This document shows positions 33,428 to 44,455 of a stretch of DNA of 64,000 nucleotides, piece after piece. This DNA is from Perognathus longimembris pacificus (taxonomy: Eukaryota > Chordata > Mammalia > Rodentia > Heteromyidae). Within the stretch, counting starts at the first letter, position 1; every line of letters begins with the position of its first letter. The translations under genes were made by a program, and so were the position numbers. The stretch lies in NCBI RefSeq assembly GCF_023159225.1, contig NC_063173.1, forward strand, positions 9,524,852 through 9,588,851, given 5' to 3'. Under the pieces are notes generated by a model. The model saw only the letters and a program-made list of their open reading frames with translations. It was not told the DNA's origin and did no database searches.

Positions 33428-33900
33428 GATTTTTGTTTGTTTTTGGTCAGTTGTGGGGCTTGAACTCAAGGCCTGGGCACTATCCTTGAGCCTCTCTGTG
33501 CTCAAGGCTAGCACACTACCACCTGAGCTACAGTGCCACTTTTTTTTTTTTTTTTTTTTTTTTTTGCCAGTCCTGGGCCTTGGACTCAGGGCCTGAGCAC
33601 TGTCCCTGGCTTCTTCCCGCTCAAGGCTAGCACTCTGCCACTTGAGCCACAGCGCCGCTTCTGACCGTTTTCTGTATATGTGGTGCTGGGGAATCGAACC
33701 TAGGGCCTCGTGTATCCGAGGCAGGCACTCTTGCCGCTAGGCTATATCCCCAGCCCCACCACTTTTGTTTTTTGAGTGGTTAATTGGAGACAAGAGTCTC
33801 ATGGGGACTTTTCTGCCCCAGCTGGCTTTGAACCACAGTCCTCAGATCTCAGCCGCCTGAGTACCTAGGATTACAGACAGGAGCCACAGATGCCTGGCTA
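33428..33900 (-). repeat. 7SL-Geo SINE interrupted by a younger SINE
   Basis: Antisense Geo (33428-33543) and antisense 7SL-like half (33767-33900, with CTCAGCCGCCTGAGTACCTA) are parts of one element, separated by the IDL-Geo copy at 33544-33758. Confidence 0.85.
33544..33758 (-). repeat. IDL-Geo SINE nested in 7SL-Geo
   Basis: A long T-run, antisense Geo and antisense IDL ending in TATATCCCCAGCCC. CCACTTTT at 33536-33543 and 33759-33766 is the minimal TSD. Confidence 0.92.
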
Positions 33901-34054
33901 AAGGGCCATTTTTTCTTAGTGCATCCTCAGTTCCTACCTCACATCTTACTTTTTCTTTACTCAAAATTAATGGAATCTTCTTTTTGAGTGTAGGAGATTG
34001 GATGAACATCCTCCTAAAATATATTAAACATGTATTTTTAAAGGACACAAGCAG

Positions 34055-34590
34055 CCAGTTGCTGGTGGATTACACCTGTACACACAGCTACTCAGAAGGC
34101 TGACATCTGAGGATCATGATTTGAAGTCAACCAGGGGAGACAAATGCTAGAGGCTCTTGTCTCCAAGTTTTTAGCCTTTCCCCCACCTCAGGTCCTCATC
34201 CCCTCCTACCAACGCCCAGCTCCACCCATTCCTGAACTGCCTGCCCCTAGAGTCGTAATTGGCTACTCCCACTTGCCACTCAGACCTACCTGCTTTCTCT
34301 CTAGCCCCAGAGTTATACAAGCTGCCACCTGGATAAGGTGCAGATGCCATATTGCTCCCTCTCCCATGGGAGATATGTTCCCACTAATAAACCTGCTTAT
34401 AAACCTTCTTCTTCCATCCATGAATATCTCCACATGGTCCCTTGGGATGGCTGGGATGGATTCTTTCACAAGTAATCAGCAAAAAGCTGGAAGTGGAGGT
34501 ATTGCTCAAGAGGTAGAGTATTAGCTTTGAGCAACAAAGCTAAGGTCCTGAGTTCAAGGTCCTGAGTTCAAGCCCTAGCACTGACATGCA
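34055..34590 (+). repeat. 7SL-Geo SINE split at its linker
   Basis: The 7SL-like half ends at about 34168 (CTCTTGTCTCC). The Geo half restarts at about 34469 (AATCAGCAAAAAGCTGGAAG). The last Geo part has a small tandem repeat of GGTCCTGAGTTCAA at 34545-34573. The insert is listed separately. Confidence 0.75.
34169..34468 (+). repeat. LTR-like insert of about 300 bp
   Basis: A C-rich first part, then CCACTAATAAACCTGC at about 34380 resembling an LTR polyadenylation signal, ending in TTCTTTCA. CAAGT occurs on both sides (34164-34168, 34469-34473), consistent with a 5-bp target duplication. The 5' end lacks a clear TG. The 34144-34524 frame through it is artefactual. Confidence 0.5.
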
Positions 34591-34912
34591 CACACACACA
34601 CAAGGCAAGAAACAAGTTGAATCAACTACGAAGTTTGGGTAGATCAGTATGGATAGAAGGATAGCTGCTGTTGTAGCAGTACACAGAGGTCTGAAATTTT
34701 CCTTCAGAGAAATCCAGCAAGAAACATGATTCACATCCAACTATCATAGAGTGCTCTGGAGATAGGAGGAAGAGCCAGTTACTTCCAATCACAGAACTAA
34801 AAACAAATGCCTGCACCCTAAACCTTCTCCCTTATGTAGTATAATAAGGTTTCTATGCCAGTAAATATTTGTCAAAAACGTTCTGTAGAATGTTTGAGCA
34901 CAAAAAGATCCA
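34591..34912. other. Unassigned
   Basis: Short CA-rich SINE tail, then sequence I do not recognise. Confidence 0.4.
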
Positions 34913-34914
34913 TC

Positions 34915-35045
34915 AATCACAGCTGATGGTGGAGATGAAACACAATGAGGGAGAATGACATTGGTCAATATTCATTGTATTCATATAGCAATTTGCTGAA
35001 AGAAAAATCCTTTGTACAACTACTTAAAACTAAAATTAAAAAATG
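34915..35045 (+). repeat. L1 3' end, lineage B
   Basis: GAGGGAGAATGACATTGGTC and CCTTTGTACAACTACTTAAA match the lineage B terminus. Confidence 0.72.
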
Positions 35046-36300
35046 AAGTAAGAACTATAAGTGAAAGTACCCATCCAAATAATATGAGCACAAAAACTAG
35101 TCCTATCACCTTGATTCCTAGAGTATGGCCTCCAAATTCCTATCCGTCTCACCAGTACGGGAGAGTTTAAACTGAATAAACAGAGGCTTGATATATAGTA
35201 CCTTCAATTAGATAGCAGTTTATATGTCTTTCTAGGAAACTGGTGATCTTTGGAATTATAGAAACAAAAGAGCTCTTTTCCTATGCTCCAAGTATAGAGC
35301 TGTACCTGTCCAAGGTGCTGGAGAGCAGAGCCTAAGGAGAGTCGGCCAGGCAGGATTCCTGAGGAAGAAAAACAAGATTCAAAAAGAAGTCTTCCAAAAT
35401 GCTTGGGACTTGGGGAAAGCTATGGGAGAAGCTACATGATGGAGGGGACTCAAGAGAGTAGTTGTTTTTCCCCACATTTCCATATCAAGGTTTAAACAAC
35501 CATGTGCAGAGTGACAATATGTAATTTCCTAAAGACTGGAGGTGGCCCAAGGTGAGAACCAAATTTTAAAAAGCAGAGAGCATTGAGTAATATTGGGACA
35601 CTATACCTTTATTCTTCTATCTTTAGGATAAAGAGAATAAATCTTAGCAAACACCTTGCTCGTGAATCTGACACCTAAGAAACTCTTCAAAATAAAGCTA
35701 AGAACCATGTTCTGTTGTATGGAATATATCCTAAGACAAAAACTTGAAATAAACCCTTTCAAACAAAGAATAAATCTGTGTTTAGCATAATCAATAAAAT
35801 GCCTAATTATTTAATTGTGATTCAAAAGAAAAAGTCAGCTCTTTGTAGCTCCCATAACTCAGTATTCCTTCAAGGTATTATCAGAAAGTTTCCAGATAGT
35901 CAAGGGGGCTGGCAATTGAGATCCATAATCAAACAAAAATGGAGTCGATAAAAGTAGATATTGAGATCAGGTTATTTGCACTAGCAGGTATTTTGCTGTA
36001 CAAGTCCCAGAAGAAACAAGAGAAAGAATAGTTCCAAAATGATTTTTGAAGACTTTTCTAACCTTAGTGAAAAATAAATACACAACCAAGAATCTCAGAA
36101 AAATTGTAGTTATATAAATACAAAAATATGGACTTCTGAAAACCACACTTCCAAAGAAAAGTCTCAAAGATAGATTATTTTTAAAAGACACTAGACATCA
36201 GAGAACCTATACTATAAATGGCAGCAGTACCTTCACACCAGAAACAACGGTTATCAGAAGACAAACAATTGGCATGTTAAAGATACTCAGGTGTGTTCAA
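35046..36300. other. Unassigned, non-coding
   Basis: About 1.25 kb, A-rich, possibly with decayed L1 to the right of 35600. No gene seen. Confidence 0.4.
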
Positions 36301-36307
36301 CTTGTAT

Positions 36308-36695
36308 CAGTTCCTGGGCGACTATAATAAATCTCCACGAATGGGGTGGCTTCCAACATCAGAAATTTACTGCTTCACAGCTAGAGGTCAAAGTCGGTCC
36401 TCACCTATAGCGTAAACCGTCCATCCCTTCCTGGGGCCGTGGGGAAAGGCATTTCACGGTGCTCACAGACGACATCCCTTTCCACTGCCTGGCCTATCCT
36501 CTCTCATTGTCCTCTGTGAGCTTCTCTGGTCTCCGCTCTTCAGGTGAGGGCAGCAGCATAAGATCCCGGATGACCTCACCTCAAAATCCCCAGTGAGCTC
36601 CACATCTGCTGCAAAGAGCCATTTCCAAATAAGGTCACATTCTGAGGTTCCCGATGAGAAGGCAGAGGAATCTACTAGAATCACGAATTCTGTAT
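36308..36695 (-). repeat. MLT1-type MaLR LTR
   Basis: Antisense order fits MLT1: AGAAATTTACTGCTTCACAG, a middle GATGACCTCACCTCA, and CCATTTCCAAATAAGGTCAC then ATTCTGAGGTTC. This is an old endogenous retrovirus LTR with no genes; the minus frame 36463-36699 runs through it. Confidence 0.78.
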
Positions 36696-36879
36696 GCAAT
36701 CAAAGTAACTTTTAAGGATGTGATGAGCTAGAGGCTTATCATGCTATAAACTCACAGATAATTCTTGATCAGTAGGTTATACTATGAGAAATAATTCTTC
36801 ACACAAAATGGAAATGATACCCATAAAAGTCAAAACTATGAAATGTAACGAATTTGACTAAATATAAGTATGTGTATAA

Positions 36880-37025
36880 CTATAAGACTTTTTAGAAACT
36901 ATGAGATTTTTAGAAAAACTATGAGACTAGTTAGAATAATTGGTCAAGATGTACTGATTTCATGAACTGCTTTGTTAAATGACAGCTCCTTTGTACAACT
37001 AAAGATAATAATAAAAAGAAGAAAA
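36880..37025 (+). repeat. L1 3' end, lineage B, with internal repeats
   Basis: AACTATGAGA/CTATAAGAC words repeat three times at 36877-36930, then CTGCTTTGTTAAATGACAGC and CCTTTGTACAACTAAAGATA. Confidence 0.72.
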
Positions 37026-37029
37026 AAGA

Positions 37030-37690
37030 ACAACTGACTTCTTATGCAAGAACTGATTTCTCCTTTGAAAATCACACTACTAAAATTAACTCAAAAGAAA
37101 ATAGTCTTAATAAACTTGCTCTTGTGAGGAAGAAAACAGAATCTATAAACAACAATAAAAAATTCCAAGAAAGTTCTAGTGCAAGAGTTCTGTAAAAACA
37201 TGTAAACAATTAAACCAATTTGAGCTTCAAATAAACATTTTCAAAAAATAAAGAAAATGGAGATTTTTTTCTCATTTTATGAATCCATAAAAAATTTGTC
37301 TCACAAGTTATGAAGATATTGATGTATTATGCATATATCAGTTACCTCACATGCACATTACAAAAATTTGAAGATATAAACTTTATGACTATAAATGAAA
37401 ATGTGATTATTGTAATAGCACAGACTAAAGAGATTAGTAAAAGGAATTATGACTAAGTGCAATTTATCCTTGAAAGGAAAGTTCAATATAGCATTTGGAT
37501 ATTAAAAGAATAAAGAACATTAGGAAGTCATTAATTATGTTTTACTTTTCAGAATAAGTGTTTTTTTATTGAAAAAAAAGAACATTGTCATTTCAAAAAT
37601 GAATTCTGTATATTCAATGCTGGCTTATTTTCAATAGCTCCTAGAAAACTAGAAATATGTTCTCAGTGCAATGAAGGAAAACTATGATAA
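37030..37690 (+). mobile_element. Ancient L1M ORF2, part 1
   Basis: AT-rich sequence colinear with the reverse-transcriptase part of old L1 ORF2. Landmarks near 37160-37255 and 37450-37530 (AAGTGCAATTTATCC, AGAATAAAGAACAT) sit in the expected order. No open frame remains. Confidence 0.5.
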
Positions 37691-37839
37691 ACCTTCATGG
37701 AATTTACCACTTATGTTTAAACTAACAGGGGGTCATGAAGGACTACCAATCTGTGAACAAGAAAGAAAGCAATACATTGCTTTCATCAAACATTTGATGT
37801 TACAGCAAACTTGGAAACAAATCCCATTTGGTCATAATG
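37691..37839. other. Unassigned
   Basis: Short stretch between the fossil L1 and a younger L1 end. Confidence 0.4.
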
Positions 37840-38310
37840 TGTCATTCAATGTACCATGTGTATCTGTAGCATCTATTATAGATGATGTTCTTGTATCACC
37901 TTCCTGTGGTTGAACCTACACTATCTCTGTAACATTATCTGAGTATATTGGAAACCATGTATACTGGTATTAGAACTAGGAAATTGAAAGGGAATACCAA
38001 AATTGAGAGACTCAGGGTAAAAAAAGAAAAACAACTACAAAAGCAATATTTGCAAAACTATTTGGTCTAAGTGAATGGAACAGCTCATGGGGGGAAAGGA
38101 AAAGGGGGTGGGGGAAAGGGGGTATGAGGGACGAGGTAACAAACAGTACAAGTAATGTATCCAATGCCTAATGTATGAAACTGTAACCTCTCTGTACATC
38201 AGTTTGATAACAAAAATTTGAAAAAAAAAAAGAAATGTATCCAGTGCCTAATGTATGAAACTGTAACCTCTCTGTAATTCAGCTTGATAATAAATATATA
38301 TATATATATA
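37840..38310 (+). mobile_element. L1 3' UTR, lineage A, with tandem second 3' end
   Basis: The 3' UTR includes the G-rich tract at about 38089-38124 and ends in an A-run at 38220-38232. It is followed at once by a second copy of the last 65 bp or so (38233-38297), ending in an AT run. Confidence 0.88.
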
Positions 38311-38689
38311 ATTCCTTTCTATAAGTTACTAAAATCTACTTGTTATTTGATGAAGACTTTTACATTTAGAATCAGGAAGGATGTGTTTTCAATTCTTTGT
38401 AACATCTACATATGGTAATTGCTTTGTAAGTAATGTTTTGCTTTGTCTTACTCAATATTCATTTGTAGTCTTACTCTGTACTCACTTCTAAAAAAGATAA
38501 AACTATAAAAGTAAAATAACATGTAGAAATTATAGAGATTAGACACAAAAAGCAAGATTTTCTCTATTGCATAGGACATGATTATTTACATAAGAATTCC
38601 CAAGTAGACCAGAAAGCAAAACAAAGAGACCCAAACTCACAGAACTAAAGAAATGGAAATAATAAACTCTCGGAACACTAAACAAAAAT

Positions 38690-39200
38690 TCAGTTTATTT
38701 CTATACTTGTGCAAAAGGTAATTGGAAAATGAAATTTTATTCATTTTTGTTTTGAACATGATCCAAAACATTAAGTATGCAAGTATCCAACTGAACAAAA
38801 TGTTTCAAGACCTTGGCAGAGAAAACAACAAAATATTGTAAGAAAAATTAAAGTAGACCTAAATAAACAGAGGCAAATACAATTTTCATGGATTGGAACA
38901 CTCAACTTTGTGAAAATGTTAATTTCTTTAATTCATTCATGGCTGTAATGCAACCCTAAACAAGTTCCCAGAAGCTTTTAGTTTTTTTGTAGAAATAAAC
39001 AATCTAATTATAATTTTTTGTGGGAAAGCAAAGAACCCAGAATAGCCAAAACATTCCTGGAAAATAAGAATAAATTCGGAGGAATTCTGTTCTTTGATTT
39101 TAAGGATTACTGGAAACCTATTGTAACTGAGGGCAAGGAGACATCACCCCAGGGAGGCACAGAGGGGATTTGAATCCAACAGAGATTCTGAAAACAGAAG
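38690..39200 (+). mobile_element. Ancient L1M ORF2, part 2
   Basis: TTTTCATGGATTGGAACACTC is the CSWIGR-type block and is followed by CCCAGAATAGCCAAAACATTCC. Both are landmarks of old L1 ORF2 after the reverse-transcriptase domain. Confidence 0.72.
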
Positions 39201-39327
39201 CTTTCTTACATGAGCAATTGCTTTTCAGTGACTAGAACAGGTTAATTTCATGGAAGAAATAAAAATCATTGCAAGGTTGGAACTATAATTAGGAACTCAT
39301 ACTGGGAAATTGATTTCATATTAATTT

Positions 39328-39417
39328 CTTCTTCTTCTTCTTCTTCTTCTTCTTCTTCTTCTTCTTCTTCTTCTTCTTCTTCTTCTTCTTCTTCTTCTTC
39401 TTCTTCTTCTTCTTCTT
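39328..39417 (-). repeat. (GAA)n/(TTC)n tract grown from a SINE tail
   Basis: About 30 perfect GAA units on the minus strand, placed where the IDL-Geo element should have its A-tail. The poly-Glu frame at 39266-39580 is an artefact. Confidence 0.95.
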
Positions 39418-39593
39418 GCCAATCCTGGGGCTTGAACCGAGGCACAGTCCCTGGCTTCCTTTTGCTCAAGGCTAGCACTCTACCGCTTGAGCCACAGCAC
39501 CACTTCTGACTTTTCCTATATATGTGGTGCTGAGGAATCAAACCCAGGGCTTCAAGTATGTGAGGCAAGCATTCTACCATATTCCTAGCCCCT
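39418..39593 (-). repeat. IDL-Geo SINE with 13-bp TSD
   Basis: Antisense Geo and IDL ending in ATATTCCTAGCCCC; the IDL end is slightly shortened. ATATTAATTTCTT at 39318-39330 and 39594-39606 flanks the SINE and its GAA tail. Confidence 0.9.
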
Positions 39594-39609
39594 ATATTAA
39601 TTTCTTAAA

Positions 39610-40145
39610 ATCACATGACAGTATGATTATAAGAACTAAAATTACAAATCATACAAATAAAAATGTATAATATGTATGCAATTTGGACATAGGAAAGATT
39701 TTTTGTACATGAAAGGTATTCACAAAATTAATACATGTAATTGTGTCAAAACCAAAGACTTTAGTTGTCAAAGATATTAACAATGTAAAGATAATCCATA
39801 GACAAAGAAAAAGCATTTATAATACATGTGAATGTATAACATCAAGTATATTCCCAGAAAATTCATTTATAATACATATATGTGTATATATATACACTAA
39901 CCATATACATAGAGAATATCAACTATATACATAGATAGATAGCTACTTTTTCTTCAGAGTATGTCAGGAATGTCTGTAATCAATGCAGCAGAACTTGGCA
40001 CAAGTCTTGAAAGGTACTTCAAAGAACAAAAGGTACATGAAAAAATATTTGCATCAGTAGTTGCGAGAAATAGGTACGCATGAAACAATAATTTGGTACC
40101 ACTTTACAATAACTAGAAATGAGTTCTATTTTAAAAAAAAAGTAG
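39610..40145 (+). mobile_element. Ancient L1M ORF2, part 3
   Basis: AAGGTACATGAAAAAATATTTG-like blocks (ACATGAAAAAATATTTGC near 40034) correspond to the MKKC-type region. It continues parts 1 and 2. Confidence 0.5.
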
Positions 40146-40151
40146 GCCTCA

Positions 40152-40405
40152 AGCAGCTGGGTGCTGGTGGTTCAAGCATGTAATACTAGCTACTCAGAGG
40201 CTGAGAACTAAGGATCATGGTTCAAAGCCAATCCAGGCAGGAAAGTCTGTAAGGCTCTTATGTCCAATTAGCCACCAAAAATAAAAGTATAGCTGTGCCT
40301 AAACTAGTAGAGTGTTAGCCTTGAATGAAAAAAAATCCTCAGGGACAGCACCCAGGCCCTAAATTCAAGCCCTAGGACTTGCACCAAAAAAAAAAAAATA
40401 AATTA
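40152..40405 (+). repeat. 7SL-Geo SINE
   Basis: AGCTGGGTGCTGGTGGTTCA, TAGCTACTCAGAGGCTGAG, then Geo with GTAGAGTGTTAGCCTTGAAT and an A-tail of about 13 bases. Confidence 0.88.
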
Positions 40406-40409
40406 AAGG

Positions 40410-41000
40410 TAGGCAGCATCAATATTGGTAAAGATGCATAGCAATACAATACATATCCTTTTGCACTGATGGTGGAATTATAATATAGGATGATTGCTTT
40501 AGGAAAAACCTCATCAGCTTCTTATATGGTTAAGTGCATTCCTGACCCAACAACTCTGCTTGGCTACATGTAGGTAGAAATAAAAACATATGCCCATAAA
40601 AATCCACATACAGAATTGCTTAAAATATTCTATGTATTAAAACAAGTTAGATGAGAATGAGATCCCAATTGTGTATTAGCTAAAAATAGATGCCGTATCT
40701 ATTTAATGTAATATTATTTATCAAATCCATCAACTGAAGCACTGGTGCATGACACCGTATGGCTAATGCACAAAACACATGAACGAACAAAGTCACACAC
40801 AAAAGAGATCAAAATATTTGATTCCATATATTTAAAATTTATGAATCTATAACTATATAAATCCCACATTGGCTGGAGGAAGAATGGGAAGGGGTAAAAT
40901 TAAAATGTCAAAATATAAAGCTATATTTTGACTAGGAAGTTGGTTAGATGTATATAGTTGTCAAATTTCATAGAATAATATAGTTAATATCTATGATCCC
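40410..41000 (+). mobile_element. Ancient L1M ORF2 end and 3' part
   Basis: TGCACTGATGGTGGAATTAT, CCTGACCCAACAACTCTGC and ATTTGATTCCATATATTT are in the order expected from the zinc-knuckle region into an old L1 3' end. Confidence 0.65.
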
Positions 41001-41204
41001 ATATTATATAAATCATATCTATGATTTAAAATATTCTATTCTTAATAATAAAAGGAAAGAAAAAGACAAGAAGAAAAGTGATATCAGAATTAGAATATTA
41101 GAATAGTGCTTTTCAAATGTGTCAAGCAACTAGCCAACATTTTAGGGAAAAAATTATCAAACATTATCAAGGACTGAAATAGAATTTTGAACTTTGAAAC
41201 TCAC

Positions 41205-41550
41205 CGTCTGGCTAAACATAGAGCTCCCCTATGACCCAGCAGCCCCACTTTTGGGCATCTACCCAAAAGACCACAAACAAGAACACACTAAAGCCACCAG
41301 CACAACAATGTTCATCACAGCACAATTTGTCATAGCTAAAATATGGAACCAACCCAGATGCCCCTCAGTAGACGAATGGATCAGGAAAATGTGGTATATA
41401 TACACAATGGAATTTTATGCCTTTATCAGAAAGAATGACATTGCCCCATTCATAAGGAAATGGGAGAACTTGGAAAAAAATATACTAAGTGAAGTGAGCC
41501 AGACCCAAAGAAACATGGACTCTATGGTTTCCCTCATAAGGAATAACTAG
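41205..41550 (+). pseudogene. L1 ORF2 C-terminal fragment
   Basis: About 114 open codons: LNIELPYDPAAPLLGIYPK, MFITAQFVIAKIWNQPRCPS, YTMEFYAFIRKND, SEVSQTQRNMDSM and a terminal SLIRNN, then stop. The zinc knuckle and everything before it are absent. Confidence 0.9.
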
Positions 41551-42058
41551 CACAGGTTTAGGCTAGTCACAGCAGAGGATCACAAGAGCCCAATAGCTAT
41601 ACCCTCATGAACACATAAGATGATGCTCAGTGAAATGAACTCCATGTTATGGAAGCGAGTGTTATATCACTGTTGTAATTACTTTCAACATGCCATGTGA
41701 AACCGTAGCTTCTTTCGTTGATGATCCTCTCATATCCCCTTCCTGTGGTTGTACCCATGCTATCACTGTATCTCATCTGAGTACCCTGGATACTATATAT
41801 ACTGGTATTAGAACTAGGGAAGTGAAAGGGCATATCAAAATCGAGAGACAAAGGATAAAAAGACAAACGACTCCAAAAGCAATACTTGTAAAACCATTTG
41901 GTGTAAACCAGCTGAACAACTCGGGGGGGTGGGGGGGGGGGAGGGGGAAGGGGAGAAAGGAATGAGGGAGGAGGTAACAAACAGTACAAGAAATGTACCC
42001 ATGGCCTAACATATGTAACTGTAACCCCTCTGTACATCACTTTGACAATAACTAAGTA
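41205..42058 (+). mobile_element. 5'-truncated L1, lineage A
   Basis: ORF2 C-terminus followed by a 3' UTR with G-rich tract (41922-41945) and a CACTTTGACAATAA terminus. The 3' end differs from the 2538 and 54592 copies (CACTTTGACAATAA against CAGTTTGATAATAA), so it belongs to a sister subfamily shared with 7310 and 16355. No clear TSD. Confidence 0.9.
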
Positions 42059-42061
42059 ATT

Positions 42062-42690
42062 TTTTAATGGAATTCCAAAAACAAAATTTAAAAAGAGAGC
42101 AAGAGATAAAAAGCAGAATGATAAATAAACCTCAGGATGATACTGGAAATAATTTCCAAGATAAACTTCTACTATACTATACCTGCACAAAAAAAAATTG
42201 TGGAAGATTCATACAACAGAGTCAGATTGTAGCAGAGTATAAGAGATTCTTGATGAGTCTGACAATGTAGGAAAAGTAGAAAACAGAATTGAGAGGTTTC
42301 TATTTTAAAGTAAGTATTTAAAAAATAATCATGGAGATGAAAATACTAAGGAAAAATCACAGGCAATTGTCAATACTAGGGGGAAAAGTCAAAATTTGAA
42401 ATTAAGTGAAAATGGACTAGATCTGTCTAACCCAATTTCTTCATTGATGAATATCGGTGTCCTCTGAGAAGCAGTATGAGCCTAAGGTTGGAAGACCAGG
42501 GCAATGGTAGATCATGACTGGATAAAATGGCTGGCCTCCAGTTCTTACAATACACTTTTGTGGGTGTTTCAGTGATGGTAAGATCAGCTCTTTTGTGTTG
42601 CACTGTCATTGGCGTTTGTTAGACTATAGTAAAAACATCTTAGCAGTGTCTCCCAGAAATAAAACACATGCCTGTCTTTTGTGATTGAAG
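42062..42690. other. Unique, non-coding
   Basis: Nothing recognised. Confidence 0.45.
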
Positions 42691-42693
42691 GTT

Positions 42694-42696
42694 GAC

Positions 42697-42747
<51 letters not shown>

Positions 42748-42815
42748 GGGGGGAGGGAGGAGGGAGGGAGGGAGGGAGGGAGGGAGGGAGGAAGGAAGGA
42801 AGGGAGGAAGGGAAA
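42694..42815 (+). repeat. (GAAA)n then (GGGA)n/(GGAA)n purine tract
   Basis: About 120 bp of pure purine. Frames of Lys/Glu/Arg or Pro/Leu/Ser repeats on either strand are artefacts. Confidence 0.95.
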
Positions 42816-42828
42816 ACACATTATCCGA

Positions 42829-43058
42829 TTGGGAATTTGGCATAGCAGTAGAGTGCTTGCCTAACATGCATGAAGCCCTGGGTTTGATTCCTCAGCATTA
42901 CATAAACAGAAAAAGCCAGAAGGAGCACTGTGGCTCAAGTGGTAGAGTGCTAGCCTTGAGCAAAAAGAAGCCAGGGACAGTGCTCAGGCCCTGAGTCCAA
43001 GCCCCGGGACTGGCAAACAAAAACAAAAACAAAAACAAAAACAAACAAACAAAAAGGT
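42829..43058 (+). repeat. IDL-Geo SINE with (CAAAA)n tail
   Basis: ID-like GTTTGATTCCTCAGC, Geo TGGCTCAAGTGGTAGAGTGC and GAGTCCAAGCCCCGGGACTGG, then a CAAAA repeat tail. Confidence 0.9.
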
Positions 43059-43261
43059 TGACTACATAAATGGCAACATCTCCCATTGTGGGGTCGGTTT
43101 GAAAGCAGACAATGCACTTCATTCCATACAGTTCAAATTAATATTTGGTGCACTGAGGCAAATTCATTTTTTTTTCACAAAAGGAGATAATGTTCATGAT
43201 ATGAGTTAAGTAGAGTTATTAAGAAAGCAAAAGATACATTTTCAAAAAATAATTATATTGC

Positions 43262-43500
43262 CAGGCACTGGTGGCTCATGCCTGTGATCCTAGCTAATCA
43301 GGAGGCTGAGATCTGAGGATCGAGGTTCAAAGCCAGCCCAGGCAGGTAAGTCTGGGACACTCTTAGCTCCTGTGAATCACCAGAAAACTGGAAGTAGTGC
43401 TGTGGCTCAAGTAGTAGAGCGCTAGCCTTGAGCTGAACAGCTCAGGGAGAGTGCTCAGACCCAGAGTTCAAGCCCCACGACCAGCAGCGATAGCAAAAAG
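43262..43500 (+). repeat. 7SL-Geo SINE, near-consensus
   Basis: GGCACTGGTGGCTCATGCC, AGGAGGCTGAGATCTGAGG and CAAAGCCAGCCCAGGCAGG, then Geo GTGGCTCAAGTAGTAGAGC and GAGTTCAAGCCCCACGACC. This is the clearest view of the 7SL-derived left half. Confidence 0.92.
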
Positions 43501-43539
43501 ATTAACTATATTTATTCAGTATTTTACAGTTAATTTTAA

Positions 43540-43670
43540 TACCCTGAGTACCATTTCATCTTTATCATAATCCTGCAAAGTACTGTAATGCGTGACATTA
43601 TTCTCTGTGGGGCGAGACTGAGAACACAAAGATATAAGTTGCCTTCAGTGCAGGATGCACAGTCAAATAG
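43540..43670 (-). repeat. MIR
   Basis: Antisense order: TTATCATAATCCTGCAAAGT, GACTGAGAACACAAAGATA, AAGTTGCCTTCAGTGCAGG. These match the MIR core region. Confidence 0.58.
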
Positions 43671-44455
43671 CCATGATCTCACGCTGTTCTCCTTCCTTGT
43701 GGGGACCTGGTGCGCACCAGCCCCCCTCCTTAGCATCTTCCAACCCCTGCCGACTGGTCAGCGCTCCCCAATGTCACAATGCATTCTTTCTGTTCAGAAC
43801 TCTTTTCGGATCTTCCTGGATCTCAGCGTCCTTCTGCCTTTATCTCCACACTCAAGGGCCTCTCCCGGCTGGGGGTTTGTTCATATCCAGTCATTTTCCC
43901 GGCCATGGAAGCACCAGGGCAGTGGTCTGAGAGGTTATTCCAGGTGAGAAGCACTAACCGGCCTCACAACCCTCTTAGCTCCTCCCCTTAGTTTAACCAA
44001 GGAAAGCTAGATAAGAAGCTCCCACTTCCTGGGGACAAGACACTGTATGGAAAGTTTTCATAATATGTGTTATTACTTTTTCCATGTAACAAGTAGCTAT
44101 TAAGCACTAATTATGCGTGAGGCATGTTGCCAGATACAAGGAAGACTATTGGAAAAGGTAGACTCTCTTTCATTTATCAAGTTTATAGTCTCAATTAACT
44201 TTAATATGAGCCTGTCTCTCTCAAGTAAGCATTTATAACTGCTTTTACACATTCATAATCTGAACTTTGAAGAGATGGATTGACATATTTAGTGTATTGC
44301 AGTAATAAATAATTGGACCGTCCAGAGAACATACAAGGGGGAGAGGTTTACAGGCTCACCATTTCAGAGGCTCACGGCTATGGGTCTGTAGTGAAGCAAA
44401 ACATCATGGCAGCAGGAATGCGGGGCAGAGCAGTCATTCAAGAATGACAGAAGAT
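43671..44455. other. Unique, with a possible ancient repeat
   Basis: The block at 44090-44185 (CTATTAAGCACTAATTATGC, GAGGCATGTTGCCAG) resembles a widespread ancient mammalian repeat whose name I cannot settle. The rest is unique. Overlapping short frames at 43588-43991 lie in different phases, as expected by chance. Confidence 0.4.

Noticed and set aside
39266..39580. 104-codon minus frame with a long poly-glutamate run
   Set aside because: It is an antisense translation of a SINE and its GAA tail.
41627..42190. 187-codon minus frame with Pro/Leu-rich segment
   Set aside because: It is the antisense of the L1 3' UTR; the proline run is the G-rich tract read backwards.
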